Source: a bacterium (GTDB taxonomy: Bacteria; Electryoneota; AABM5-125-24; Hatepunaeales; Hatepunaeaceae). Taken from it: a stretch of 35,624 nucleotides of DNA. Of the stretch, positions 24,994 through 32,409 are shown in pieces. How positions within the stretch are numbered: the stretch's first letter is position 1; each line of letters opens with the position of its first letter. The DNA is taken from contig JABMRV010000130.1 of assembly GCA_013202285.1 (NCBI GenBank), positions 1 through 35,624 of the forward strand, read 5' to 3'. The notes below the pieces were generated by a model. That model saw only the letters and a program-made list of their open reading frames with translations. It was not told the DNA's origin and did no database searches. The position numbers were made by a program, and so were the translations under genes.

Positions 24994-26340
24994 TCACCAC
25001 TTCCCCCCGGCGACCCTTGCCCTTGACAGTTTCACCGACCGCCCTCCACTCAGGTTTATGATTAAGTACCGGAGTGCATCGACGGCATGGTCATGTAAAT
25101 TGTCCTTGCGCGGTTTATCCCTGCCTGATTCCCAGCGGTAATGCTGCAGGTGATATACGGTTTTCTTTACGTTCGGTGAAAACCGCAATCTGATTATCCC
25201 GTTGGCATCACGCAGCAACGATTTCACCAGCTCAACGCCGTTCATGATCTCGGACTTCCGGTAGGCGAGCTTGAATCCCTTGCGATTCAACCTCCCTACG
25301 GAGGAAATTCCGTCATCGTTCACTGCCGCACCTGCAGGATCACAACCGCTCCATGTAATATCCTCTTCGGTGATGCCATGCCTGGCGTCGATCTTCCTGA
25401 TAGCCTCGACCATCTCATCTACTGTGGCGTCGTTGCCCTCCCACTCGTCGAACACGATCATATCTCCAGCCGGTGATATATGCAGCCATATCACGTAAGG
25501 GTGCCGATAACCGAAGTCGATACTGCGGTAGGTGCGACCACCGCCTCTCACCCAGCGGAATTCGCTGTCAAGGATATGCATGGAGGTCTCGAATTCGTCG
25601 TACACCCGGTCAGCCAGCGCACCGAAATCAAGCTCATACTCCTGCTGCCAGCGAGCTTTTGAGAGACCTTTTTTCGCATCATTGAGCCATTCGTCATCAC
25701 GATGGGGATGCTCCTTCCAGTGTATCCGTAGTTTCCCAAAACCGTTGGATTTGTCGCTGTACAGGTCATAAAACACGTTATCGGTGCCATTGGGAGTGGA
25801 AACGCCGACGAAACTGCCTCCCGAATCGATTGCCGGTTTTACCGCCGTCCAGATGCCGTCGGAGTGCGATGTGAAAGCCATCTCATCCCAGAATACACCT
25901 GACGGACTGTGCATTCGAGGCGCTTCCTCAGTGGCGGGAAGTGAGAGAATGCGGCTGCCCGAAGCAAAAACGACCTCCCGGTCGCTGTTTCTGGTCATCT
26001 CTTCTTGTATCCGTATATTTTCGGGCAGTAGCGAATACATAATCCTCAGACGTTTCAACAGTTCCCGCGAATCACGCTCTCCCTTGCAGAGCATCAGGTA
26101 AACGCCCGGTTCTTCGTTGAGCGCCCGGTAGAGCATCCAGGCGCAGACCGACCAGGTTGCCATCATCTGCCTTGATTTGCAGACGATCAGGATGCGCTGC
26201 GCTGTCAATGCATCGATCAGCCCGCGGGTGAAGGAATAATCGGGAAACTTTTTGAAGCCGCCGGTGGCGTCTTGAGTGTATATATTCACTTTTATCCACG
26301 ACCAGATCGTATCTGCATCCCCGATTTTGCTCAACTCCAC
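24994..26340 (-). CDS. terL: Phage terminase large subunit (ATPase and nuclease)
   Basis: 448 aa with both domains complete. ATPase: Walker A variant VCKSRQMMATW (53-63), Walker B GVFWDE (148-153), coupling motif GVSTPNG (179-185). RNase H-like nuclease: SIDFGY (Asp275), WSGCDPAG (Asp334) and DNLHDHAVDALRY (Asp417, Asp421). It powers DNA packaging into the prohead and cuts the concatemer. The start is a GTG overlapping the end of the previous gene by 10 bp. No small terminase subunit was recognised in the window. Confidence 0.95.
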   Translation of the reverse strand: MELSKIGDADTIWSWIKVNIYTQDATGGFKKFPDYSFTRGLIDALTAQRILIVCKSRQMMATWSVCAWMLYRALNEEPGVYLMLCKGERDSRELLKRLRIMYSLLPENIRIQEEMTRNSDREVVFASGSRILSLPATEEAPRMHSPSGVFWDEMAFTSHSDGIWTAVKPAIDSGGSFVGVSTPNGTDNVFYDLYSDKSNGFGKLRIHWKEHPHRDDEWLNDAKKGLSKARWQQEYELDFGALADRVYDEFETSMHILDSEFRWVRGGGRTYRSIDFGYRHPYVIWLHISPAGDMIVFDEWEGNDATVDEMVEAIRKIDARHGITEEDITWSGCDPAGAAVNDDGISSVGRLNRKGFKLAYRKSEIMNGVELVKSLLRDANGIIRLRFSPNVKKTVYHLQHYRWESGRDKPRKDNLHDHAVDALRYLIINLSGGRSVKLSRARVAGGKW

Positions 26341-27176
26341 TCCCAGCTCTGGTTGCTCTTCTTTGCGCCTTTTACCAGTTGCGGTGTATGCAGATACGGT
26401 CTGAGTGTACGCCAGGCGGATGTTTCAAACTGAATAGCCAACTCGCGCCAGCCGCGCGCCCTGCCTTCTGCTGACGTCATACCGTCGCCAAGCGCTTGTG
26501 AAGTTAGTCCTCGACAAATGATAGAAAGCGTGAGTTCGGCAGCGCCGGTCTTTATGCCCTGCTCTTCCGATGAAGCGTTGTACTCATCTTTAAGAAGGCT
26601 GAGGATTTTGTCCTCCGCCTCGGTGATGGCTTCATTGATCAACTGGTCGGCGCCCGATGCGGCGGAAACCTGATAATCAACCCAGACGGTTGTCTCAGGT
26701 TCGAGAGAGCCCTCGACAACGACGGTTATCTCACCGTTGTCATAGTCGATGGTATAATCGACACTTTTGGTCATCACCTCGTAGCGCAGGTAATAGACAT
26801 TCACCACCGCACCTTCGCCGATGGAACCGCTCGCAATACGCCAAACCTTTCCACCTATTGCATTACAAGCGAAGTCCTTGTTTACCTCGTAAACAGTGTC
26901 CAGGTCGCTATCTGCAGCTACAACGATCTCTCCGGGAAACAGATTTTCATGGTTCAACTGCACCCAAGTCTCACCGTTGAGTGTGACTCCCGACTGTTCG
27001 GCAGGTATCAGTGCAGCGAGACGTTTGATCTTTTCGCTGGATGCAACCAGTCCCTTATGCGGCAGCAAACCTTTACCAGCCGCATCGAACTTCACAGCCA
27101 CGTCATTGTATTCGGTAGGCAATCTGTCAAGATCGAAGAGATGTTTCTTGATTATTTCAGATGATGTCCAGGACAT
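26331..27176 (-). CDS. Phage head-completion/adaptor candidate
   Basis: 281 aa with AGGAGG seven bases before the ATG. The N-terminal half has beta-type repeats; the centre reads VYYLRYEVMTKSVDYTIDYDNGEITVVVEGS, a pattern seen in phage connector and tail proteins; the C-terminal part is helical (INEAITEAEDKILSLLKDEYNASSEEQGIKTGAAELTLSIICRGL), as in gp6-like head-tail adaptors. It lies between capsid genes and terminase. The adaptor role is an inference from pattern and position. Confidence 0.55.
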   Translation of the reverse strand: MSWTSSEIIKKHLFDLDRLPTEYNDVAVKFDAAGKGLLPHKGLVASSEKIKRLAALIPAEQSGVTLNGETWVQLNHENLFPGEIVVAADSDLDTVYEVNKDFACNAIGGKVWRIASGSIGEGAVVNVYYLRYEVMTKSVDYTIDYDNGEITVVVEGSLEPETTVWVDYQVSAASGADQLINEAITEAEDKILSLLKDEYNASSEEQGIKTGAAELTLSIICRGLTSQALGDGMTSAEGRARGWRELAIQFETSAWRTLRPYLHTPQLVKGAKKSNQSWEWS

Positions 27177-27228
27177 TTATGTCCCTCCTGTATCACGGTT
27201 ATAATTCAATTAATCTGAAGCAACTAAT

Positions 27229-27594
27229 TCATATCAACTTCAGATGCACAGTGACCATCAACGTTGAGTTCGCCGATACTCCGGTGGCAACCAGAACGCT
27301 GTTTCCGCCGTTAATCCGTACATATACGTCAAAATTACCGGAGTTTATATTGGCGTAAACCGATAGACGATCACCCGCCGAAGCAGAGACTTTCCCCGAA
27401 TCACTCGACAGTAAAACGCTGTCCCAGCAGTCTATCCGGTAGATTCTCGCCTCGCCGGGAAGCGGAAAACCATCACCGGCTTCACCGCCCGGACCCTTCA
27501 GGTAGGTCGATGATGTTGTCACCTGCCCTGAAAACCCGAGCAGTATCTCCGATTGACCGGCGAGGAGATAGTTCAGTACTCGATTTATTGACAT
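27229..27594 (-). CDS. Small phage head-associated protein
   Basis: 121 aa from the ATG at 27594, preceded by AGAAGGAC; an earlier in-frame start is less likely. It begins MSINRVLNYLLAGQSEILLG and then shows beta-rich segments with GKVSASAGDRLSVYANINSGNFDVYVRINGG near the C-terminus, like a small beta-sandwich. It follows the capsid gene and may decorate or stabilise the head. No family recognised. Confidence 0.6.
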   Translation of the reverse strand: MSINRVLNYLLAGQSEILLGFSGQVTTSSTYLKGPGGEAGDGFPLPGEARIYRIDCWDSVLLSSDSGKVSASAGDRLSVYANINSGNFDVYVRINGGNSVLVATGVSANSTLMVTVHLKLI

Positions 27595-27711
27595 TGTCCT
27601 TCTCTGAGTTATACCGCTGTCGCTTATTATTAATGAGACCATCCCCCGGGGTGAATCAGGGTCAATCAATATTATTTATTACCCGTTTATCACCCCGGGA
27701 TGATCAGTCCT

Positions 27712-28776
27712 CTAATAATCTGACAGCTTGGCTGCTCCGTCCACCATGATGGTATAGACGGATTCTTTCGACACCACCGCCGATTCCAGCTTCTGGTTGA
27801 TGACCTTTTCTGCCTCGATCATCAACGGCTGGGAGACCGTTTCACGCACCGCGAAACGACTGTCCAGCCCGATGACCTTGGTGGCAACCGCGTTCGGGAC
27901 GATTACCAGTCTAGCATTCACCGGCAGGAAAGAACGATAGTCGCCGCTCTTCCTCATCAGTTCCTGCTGGTTCCATGCCTGCGGGTCCTTCAACTCGTTG
28001 ATGTTGATGATGTTCTCAATTTCCGCTGAACCCGCCAGAATGTGAGTCATGCGAGCGGGAACGTTGAACGCCATCGCCAAATGAACCAGGTCGCTGTATG
28101 CGAAAGTACCGCCGACGCCGTCGAAGACGTCCGCTGCTCCGGCAGATGTGCCGTCACCGTTGAGCATCACGTTGTAGATCTCATCGATCTCATCGTACGC
28201 CATCTGCGCGCCTATCCACCAGAGAAACACCCTGAACTCGGTGAGCTTCTGGTTGCGAGCCACGCGGTAAGAGAAGTCGAACTGCCTGCCGCGATCAAGG
28301 ATATTCGTCTCCTTGTCGCTGTAATACAGTCCTACACGCGGGTACGCCGATCCACCGCCGCTGCCGCGCTTCGCCAGCGATTTCTTGGCAGTCTCGGTTT
28401 TGATGTAGATCGGTCGGACAGTCGGTCCCGGTTCATGGACCACGGTTGCGAGCAGATCGGTCGGATCCTGCACCATCCGATAACCTCGTTTAACCTCACG
28501 CAGGATGTACTCCGGCAGAAGAATCAATCCTCCACCGACGAAGAACTGCTCCATACTGATAGCCTTCCGTCCTTCGGACTCGATGCCATGCAGCATTAGC
28601 TGACGCTCAAAGGCGTCGAGCTTGCTGTCCGGCTCGCTTGGATCTAACTGCTCGAACAGATCGCTTAAGTTGATCCCCTGTTCCTGAGCCTCGGCGTAGA
28701 ATGCCGGATTACCAGCCCGGGAATGATGGATGACCAGCTCCTTGAGCTTGTTCGCATTATCTAAATCAAGAGCCAT
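27712..28776 (-). CDS. Major capsid protein, HK97-fold type
   Basis: 354 aa from the ATG at 28776, which has AAGGAG eight bases before it. The N-terminal helical region (LDNANKLKELVIHHSRAGNP, about 1-75) resembles a scaffolding-type arm. The main part shows the E-loop and P-domain pattern of phage capsids: GPTVRPIYIKTETAKKS, RVGLYYSDKETNILDRGRQFDFSYRVARNQ, ILAGSAEIENIININELKDPQAW and VIVPNAVATKVIGLDSRFAVRE near the C-terminus. It follows a decoration-protein gene. Family membership is inferred from pattern. Confidence 0.8.
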   Translation of the reverse strand: MALDLDNANKLKELVIHHSRAGNPAFYAEAQEQGINLSDLFEQLDPSEPDSKLDAFERQLMLHGIESEGRKAISMEQFFVGGGLILLPEYILREVKRGYRMVQDPTDLLATVVHEPGPTVRPIYIKTETAKKSLAKRGSGGGSAYPRVGLYYSDKETNILDRGRQFDFSYRVARNQKLTEFRVFLWWIGAQMAYDEIDEIYNVMLNGDGTSAGAADVFDGVGGTFAYSDLVHLAMAFNVPARMTHILAGSAEIENIININELKDPQAWNQQELMRKSGDYRSFLPVNARLVIVPNAVATKVIGLDSRFAVRETVSQPLMIEAEKVINQKLESAVVSKESVYTIMVDGAAKLSDY

Positions 28777-28891
28777 TTTCTCTCTCCTTGTAAACAATTT
28801 TCGCCTCCGCTATAGTTCGGCGGACAGCTTTTACGTTCAATACCATGCCGGTTATTGATTTTGATTCAAAATTCAGAATCACGAATCAATT

Positions 28892-29332
28892 CTACCCCAA
28901 CCATACGTCACACGTTGAAGCAGCCTCATCGACCGCGATAACCTGCCCGCGCATCAGATGCCCTCCCGCAGCGATGTCAGCATCCGCGGTAGCTTTCTTG
29001 ACCTTGCCCTCGCCGTTGACCTCAACCATCTGGTTGATCACCGGCGTAGTCGCAACGTACTTGAAACGTGCGACGCCTCTCGCTTGAACAGCGCAGAGTG
29101 CGGGCATTGTCGTACCCGGCTGCAATTCCTGCGACACCCAGACCACCTTGCCGAACAGCTTGTTGCCATCGGCGCCCATCCCGATCTCGTTGTCGTCCGA
29201 TACGACACACGCGGTCAGGTTGTCATCGAGGTCCGCCTGGGTGAAATCCTTGTTTTCCGTTGGATCGACGCTGAACGTCAGAAATGGCGTTCCTCCGATA
29301 CCACTGTTGTCGATGTTAAACTGACTGGACAT
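28892..29332 (-). CDS. DUF2190-like capsid decoration protein
   Basis: 146 aa with AGGAGG seven bases before the ATG. The sequence has features of DUF2190 / capsid cement proteins: VWVSQELQPGTTMPALCAVQARGVARFKYVATTPVINQMVEVNGEGKVKKATADADIAAGGHLMRGQVIAVDEAASTCDVWLG. It would bind the outer surface of the capsid. It precedes the major capsid gene, the usual neighbour. Confidence 0.75.
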   Translation of the reverse strand: MSSQFNIDNSGIGGTPFLTFSVDPTENKDFTQADLDDNLTACVVSDDNEIGMGADGNKLFGKVVWVSQELQPGTTMPALCAVQARGVARFKYVATTPVINQMVEVNGEGKVKKATADADIAAGGHLMRGQVIAVDEAASTCDVWLG

Positions 29333-29424
29333 TGTAAGTCCTCCTGATATTTACTATATTCAACATTTTGCTGAGCGATCGATTTGCGATTTCTCATGTT
29401 TCTCAAATCCGATCTCCCAGTGTA

Positions 29425-29679
29425 TTACCTTCCGCACATGAACCTGTTCATCTCATCCTCTCTCGTATCGATCACCTCTGCTTCAAGCCTTCCATTCCAG
29501 GAGGGATGGTTGATGGGACGAGATCTGTGACGGTTCATGTTCGGGTACTCTTTACCGGGGACAATACTCGTTACGATCCTTGCGTCGTCCCCTTTCCTCC
29601 GCTCAAGCTCCTCCATGATGCTGTCGATATCGACCGACTCAATGCCGGAACCAAGCCCTTTTATGTCTAATATATTCAT
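29425..29679 (-). CDS. Small protein, first gene of the phage structural operon
   Basis: 84 aa with GAGGAG seven bases before the ATG. It is charged and mostly helical (IDSIMEELERRKGDDARIVTSI, VIDTREDEMNRFMCGR). Position first in the operon could fit a small scaffolding or regulatory protein; no family was recognised. Confidence 0.6.
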   Translation of the reverse strand: MNILDIKGLGSGIESVDIDSIMEELERRKGDDARIVTSIVPGKEYPNMNRHRSRPINHPSWNGRLEAEVIDTREDEMNRFMCGR

Positions 29680-29711
29680 TGAATGCTCCTCGCCTTCAAG
29701 TATTTGTCGTA

Positions 29712-29740
29712 AATATACGATATTATTGACATGAAGTCAA
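29712..29740 (-). promoter_or_regulatory. Promoter of the phage structural operon, with overlapping palindrome
   Basis: On the minus strand TTGACT (29740-29735), 17 bases ending in ATATCG, TATATT (29717-29712). The -35 lies inside the inverted repeat TTGAC-N5-GTCAA (29726-29740), a possible operator. The start of transcription would be about 25 bases before the first gene's ATG. Confidence 0.8.
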
Positions 29741-29773
29741 GCGATATTTTTGAATATGTTTAATATATTAGAT

Positions 29774-29852
29774 ATTATTTGGGGAGTAATGTTGGAATTG
29801 TTAGAAGAAGTGAGTAATGGAATGTCTGATTGAGACCGGATTGAATCAATTC
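29774..29852. repeat. 79-bp direct repeat flanking the BRO/DinD-like gene, copy 1
   Basis: About 86% identical to 31129-31207, same orientation, 1355 bases apart. Both begin ATTATTTG, share TGAGACCGGATTGAA near the end and are directly followed by a hairpin (here C-tract/G-tract, 29850-29873). Both keep a 14-codon frame starting ATGTTGGA. Confidence 0.85.
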
Positions 29853-29883
29853 CCCCCCGGTTACCGGGGGGGATTAGGGGGGG
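29848..29883. repeat. G/C-tract palindrome right of the phage-derived region
   Basis: CCCCCCCGGTTACCGGGGGG with an ATTAGGGGGGG tail, same type and orientation as 17311-17347. An additional imperfect hairpin (CGCAGACA...TGTCTGCG) lies at 29894-29933. Confidence 0.7.
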
Positions 29884-30052
29884 ACAGGTGGCGCAGACAT
29901 CTTATCCGGTCCCGACGGATTCTTGTCTGCGATTAAATGTACGCCTGCTATGGAAGCGGGAATCGCAATAAATGTCTGGAGATTAAATAATCTATTGCAT
30001 TGATACTTTAACAAGTTTACATTTAGGTTTAATACTCGCAAGAGGCGGGCAA

Positions 30053-30058
30053 TATAAT
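30053..30058 (+). promoter_or_regulatory. Possible -10 box of the BRO/DinD-like gene
   Basis: TATAAT at 30053-30058, 32 bases before the start codon. The -35 region (TTAATA or TTTAAT near 30029) is a poor match, so this may be an activated or weak promoter. AGGAG lies eight bases before the ATG. Confidence 0.4.
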
Positions 30059-30089
30059 CGGTTTGAGTAAAGGCTTATAGGAGAGTCTT

Positions 30090-31001
30090 ATGCCTAAGAG
30101 AAAAAAAGCTGAGAAAACAGAACAATTACAGCCGGAACAATTGAAAATTGATTTGTTTAAAGGCAAACACGAAGTTAGGAAGATCTTTCATCAGGACGAG
30201 TGGTGGTTTTCGGTTGTAGATGTTGTAGGAATACTATCAGAAGCAGATAATCCAAGAAGATATTGGAGTGACCTTAAAAGAAAGATCAAGGCTGAGGGAT
30301 CATTTCAGTTGTACGAAAAAATCGTACAACTGAAACTGGAGAGTTCCGATGGGAAAAAGTATCCTACAGATTGTGCAAATACTGAAACAATGCTCAGAAT
30401 AGTTCAATCAATACCATCTAAAAATGCTGAACCGTTCAAAAGATGGTTGGCAAAAGTTGGATTTGAGAGAATGCAAGAGATTGAACAGCCTGGATTAGCT
30501 GTGAAAAGAGCAAGGGCAACTTATCTCATGAAAGGTTATGATGACGAATGGATTGAAAGACGAATTCATAATATTCAAAAGCGTGAAGAGCTAACTGATG
30601 AATGGAAGGATCGAGGTGTAGAAGCAGGGCGCGAATATGCTATACTAACAGCAGAAATATCAGAAGCTACTTTTGGATACAAACCCAGTGAATATAAGAA
30701 TATTAAAGGACTCGATAAGCGAGATAATCTACGTGATCACATGACCCCACTTGAACTGATATTTTCTACTTTAGGAGAGGTTGCAACTAAAGAGATCACA
30801 GTTAATAAAGATGCTCAAGGTTTTAATGAAAATCGTGAAGCGGCAAAGGACGGAGGAAAAATCGCAGGGGACGCAAGACATGCCTTAGAAAAAAAGACAA
30901 GAAAGCGAGTTGTTTCAACAAATAATTACAAAGAATTGACTCTTGACAAGGCAATGGGAAGGATTGCCAATAAGCCTCCACCAAAAAGATTAAAGGAATA
31001 G
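30090..31001 (+). CDS. BRO-N / DinD-like protein (phage antirepressor-type or DNA-damage-inducible)
   Basis: 303 aa. An N-terminal lysine-rich tail, then a BRO-N domain (about 25-125; VRKIFHQDEWWFSVVDVVGILSEADNPRRYWSDLKRKI, LRIVQSIPSKNAEPFKRWLAKVGFERMQ), a helical middle (ATYLMKGYDDEWIERRIHNIQKREELTDEWKDRG) and a C-terminal part like DinD (RDNLRDHMTPLELIFSTLGEVATKEI, GGKIAGDARHALEKKTRKRVVS). BRO-N domains bind DNA; many act as antirepressors or are induced by DNA damage. It is on the opposite strand to its neighbours and lies between 79-bp direct repeats, suggesting an acquired gene. Confidence 0.85.
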   Translation: MPKRKKAEKTEQLQPEQLKIDLFKGKHEVRKIFHQDEWWFSVVDVVGILSEADNPRRYWSDLKRKIKAEGSFQLYEKIVQLKLESSDGKKYPTDCANTETMLRIVQSIPSKNAEPFKRWLAKVGFERMQEIEQPGLAVKRARATYLMKGYDDEWIERRIHNIQKREELTDEWKDRGVEAGREYAILTAEISEATFGYKPSEYKNIKGLDKRDNLRDHMTPLELIFSTLGEVATKEITVNKDAQGFNENREAAKDGGKIAGDARHALEKKTRKRVVSTNNYKELTLDKAMGRIANKPPPKRLKE

Positions 31002-31128
31002 AGGATACTACCCTTTCTTTTAACTTCTTCACTTTTTTCAGCTTACCCTCCGTGTCGTAAATACACAACACGCCTTTTACACCTGTATCTTACAGGTTAA
31101 CACAAGATACAAATTTGCCTACTTTCAA

Positions 31129-31207
31129 ATTATTTGAGGAGTAATGTTGGAGATGTTAGAAAAAGTGGATTATGGGATGTCGTATTGAGACCGGATTGAA
31201 GCAATTC
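31129..31207. repeat. 79-bp direct repeat flanking the BRO/DinD-like gene, copy 2
   Basis: Pairs with 29774-29852. Directly followed by the hairpin CTCCCCTAC-tggc-GTAGGGGAG (31207-31228). The 31002-31239 gap also has a small hairpin ACCTGTA-tct-TACAGGT (31081-31097) and otherwise no supported feature. Confidence 0.85.
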
Positions 31208-31239
31208 TCCCCTACTGGCGTAGGGGAGGAATATCACTA

Positions 31240-32409
31240 TCACAAACTCCGCGTCTCCCAGTATTTCCGCGCTCCTTTAATCCAGAATCCGATTCCGACA
31301 AACACCGCAAAGTTCATCACTGCGAAATGAAACAGATCAGTTGTGATACCACTCTTGCCTCCGGATTTAACTCGCAGACCTCCTATACCCGCAAGCAGGA
31401 TACATAACCCGAACAGCGCTGCGATAACGTTATACAGCCATGAACTGCCGATCATCATTGCCGATGAGATCAACATCAACGCTAACAGGTAGGGAGCAAA
31501 CCAGCGCAGCAATTTATAGCTCACGGCGAGATAGAGGACTTTTACGCCCGACCTGAATGCCAGCCACAAAAGCTTCGATATGCTGTTCAGGTTGTAGGTG
31601 GTCATCCTGACCCGCCTGAGATACTCTGCCTTGATAGTCCGCTGAGTTTCTTCTATCGAGGCGGCATTTTCCGCATATACCGCTTTATAACCCTGAGCAA
31701 GAACCTCAAGTGGCAGTATCACGTCATCTTGTACGGGACGCCTGCCAAGGGGACGGAACAGACTACGTCTCAGTGAATAGAATCCGCCGAACAAACCGAT
31801 CTGGGCTCCAAACCGCGACATCAGACGCTTGATATGATTCTCAAACTGACGATAGGTTGTCTCCCGCCGCAGTCTCTCGCCTCCGGAAGGTAGAACTGTC
31901 TTCAGATCTCCACCTACCGTACCGACGAGGGGATCGGAGTATTTTTCCATCATGCGTCTCAGTGCATCCTTGGCAAGTATCACGTTGGCATCGGTGATAA
32001 CCACAATCTCACCGTTCAACTGCGGAATCAGCTCGTCGATAATGCCTAACTTGCCATGTCGTTCGCGGTAATCTATCAGCTTGACGCCGCGATCACTGAA
32101 TGAATTGACAATTTCAACCGTGTGATCCGTCGAGACATCGGAGGCAACAACAATCTCCATCAGATCAGAGGGATAATCCTGTTCGAGGAGATTCTCGACC
32201 TTCTCGCCGATAACCTCTTCCTCATTATGAGCCGGAACAAGTATGGTTACAGTTGGCAAGTCTTCAGCAGGTATCGGAGCATCAGAGTCAGTTCTCTTAC
32301 GGAAGGCGCTTACAACCATCAGGCTGAGGCAGGTGCCGATATAATTATGGAAAAGGAGTAGAAGAGATGTCCAGAAGATGAGTGCGAAGATTTGTTGGAT
32401 GTCGCTCAA
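31240..32409 (-). CDS. Membrane glycosyltransferase family 2
   Basis: 389 aa. An N-terminal membrane helix is followed by a GT-A domain: TVTILVPAHNEEEVIGEKVENLLEQDYP, EIVVASDVSTDHT, the metal-binding ITDAN (138-142), VGTVGGDLKTVLPSG and PVQDDVILPLEVL (Asp228/229), then QRTIKAEYLRRVRM in the QxxRW position, and three or four C-terminal membrane helices. Such enzymes build surface or extracellular polysaccharides, sometimes processively; the last Trp of QxxRW is not conserved here (RRVRM). The ATG overlaps the TPR gene's stop (ATGA), so the two are co-translated. Confidence 0.9.
   Translation of the reverse strand: MSDIQQIFALIFWTSLLLLFHNYIGTCLSLMVVSAFRKRTDSDAPIPAEDLPTVTILVPAHNEEEVIGEKVENLLEQDYPSDLMEIVVASDVSTDHTVEIVNSFSDRGVKLIDYRERHGKLGIIDELIPQLNGEIVVITDANVILAKDALRRMMEKYSDPLVGTVGGDLKTVLPSGGERLRRETTYRQFENHIKRLMSRFGAQIGLFGGFYSLRRSLFRPLGRRPVQDDVILPLEVLAQGYKAVYAENAASIEETQRTIKAEYLRRVRMTTYNLNSISKLLWLAFRSGVKVLYLAVSYKLLRWFAPYLLALMLISSAMMIGSSWLYNVIAALFGLCILLAGIGGLRVKSGGKSGITTDLFHFAVMNFAVFVGIGFWIKGARKYWETRSL

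Noticed and set aside
17311-29883. G/C-tract elements as attL/attR of the phage region
   Set aside because: They are of a general repeat type, not identical, and no integrase is present; kept only as a weak finding.
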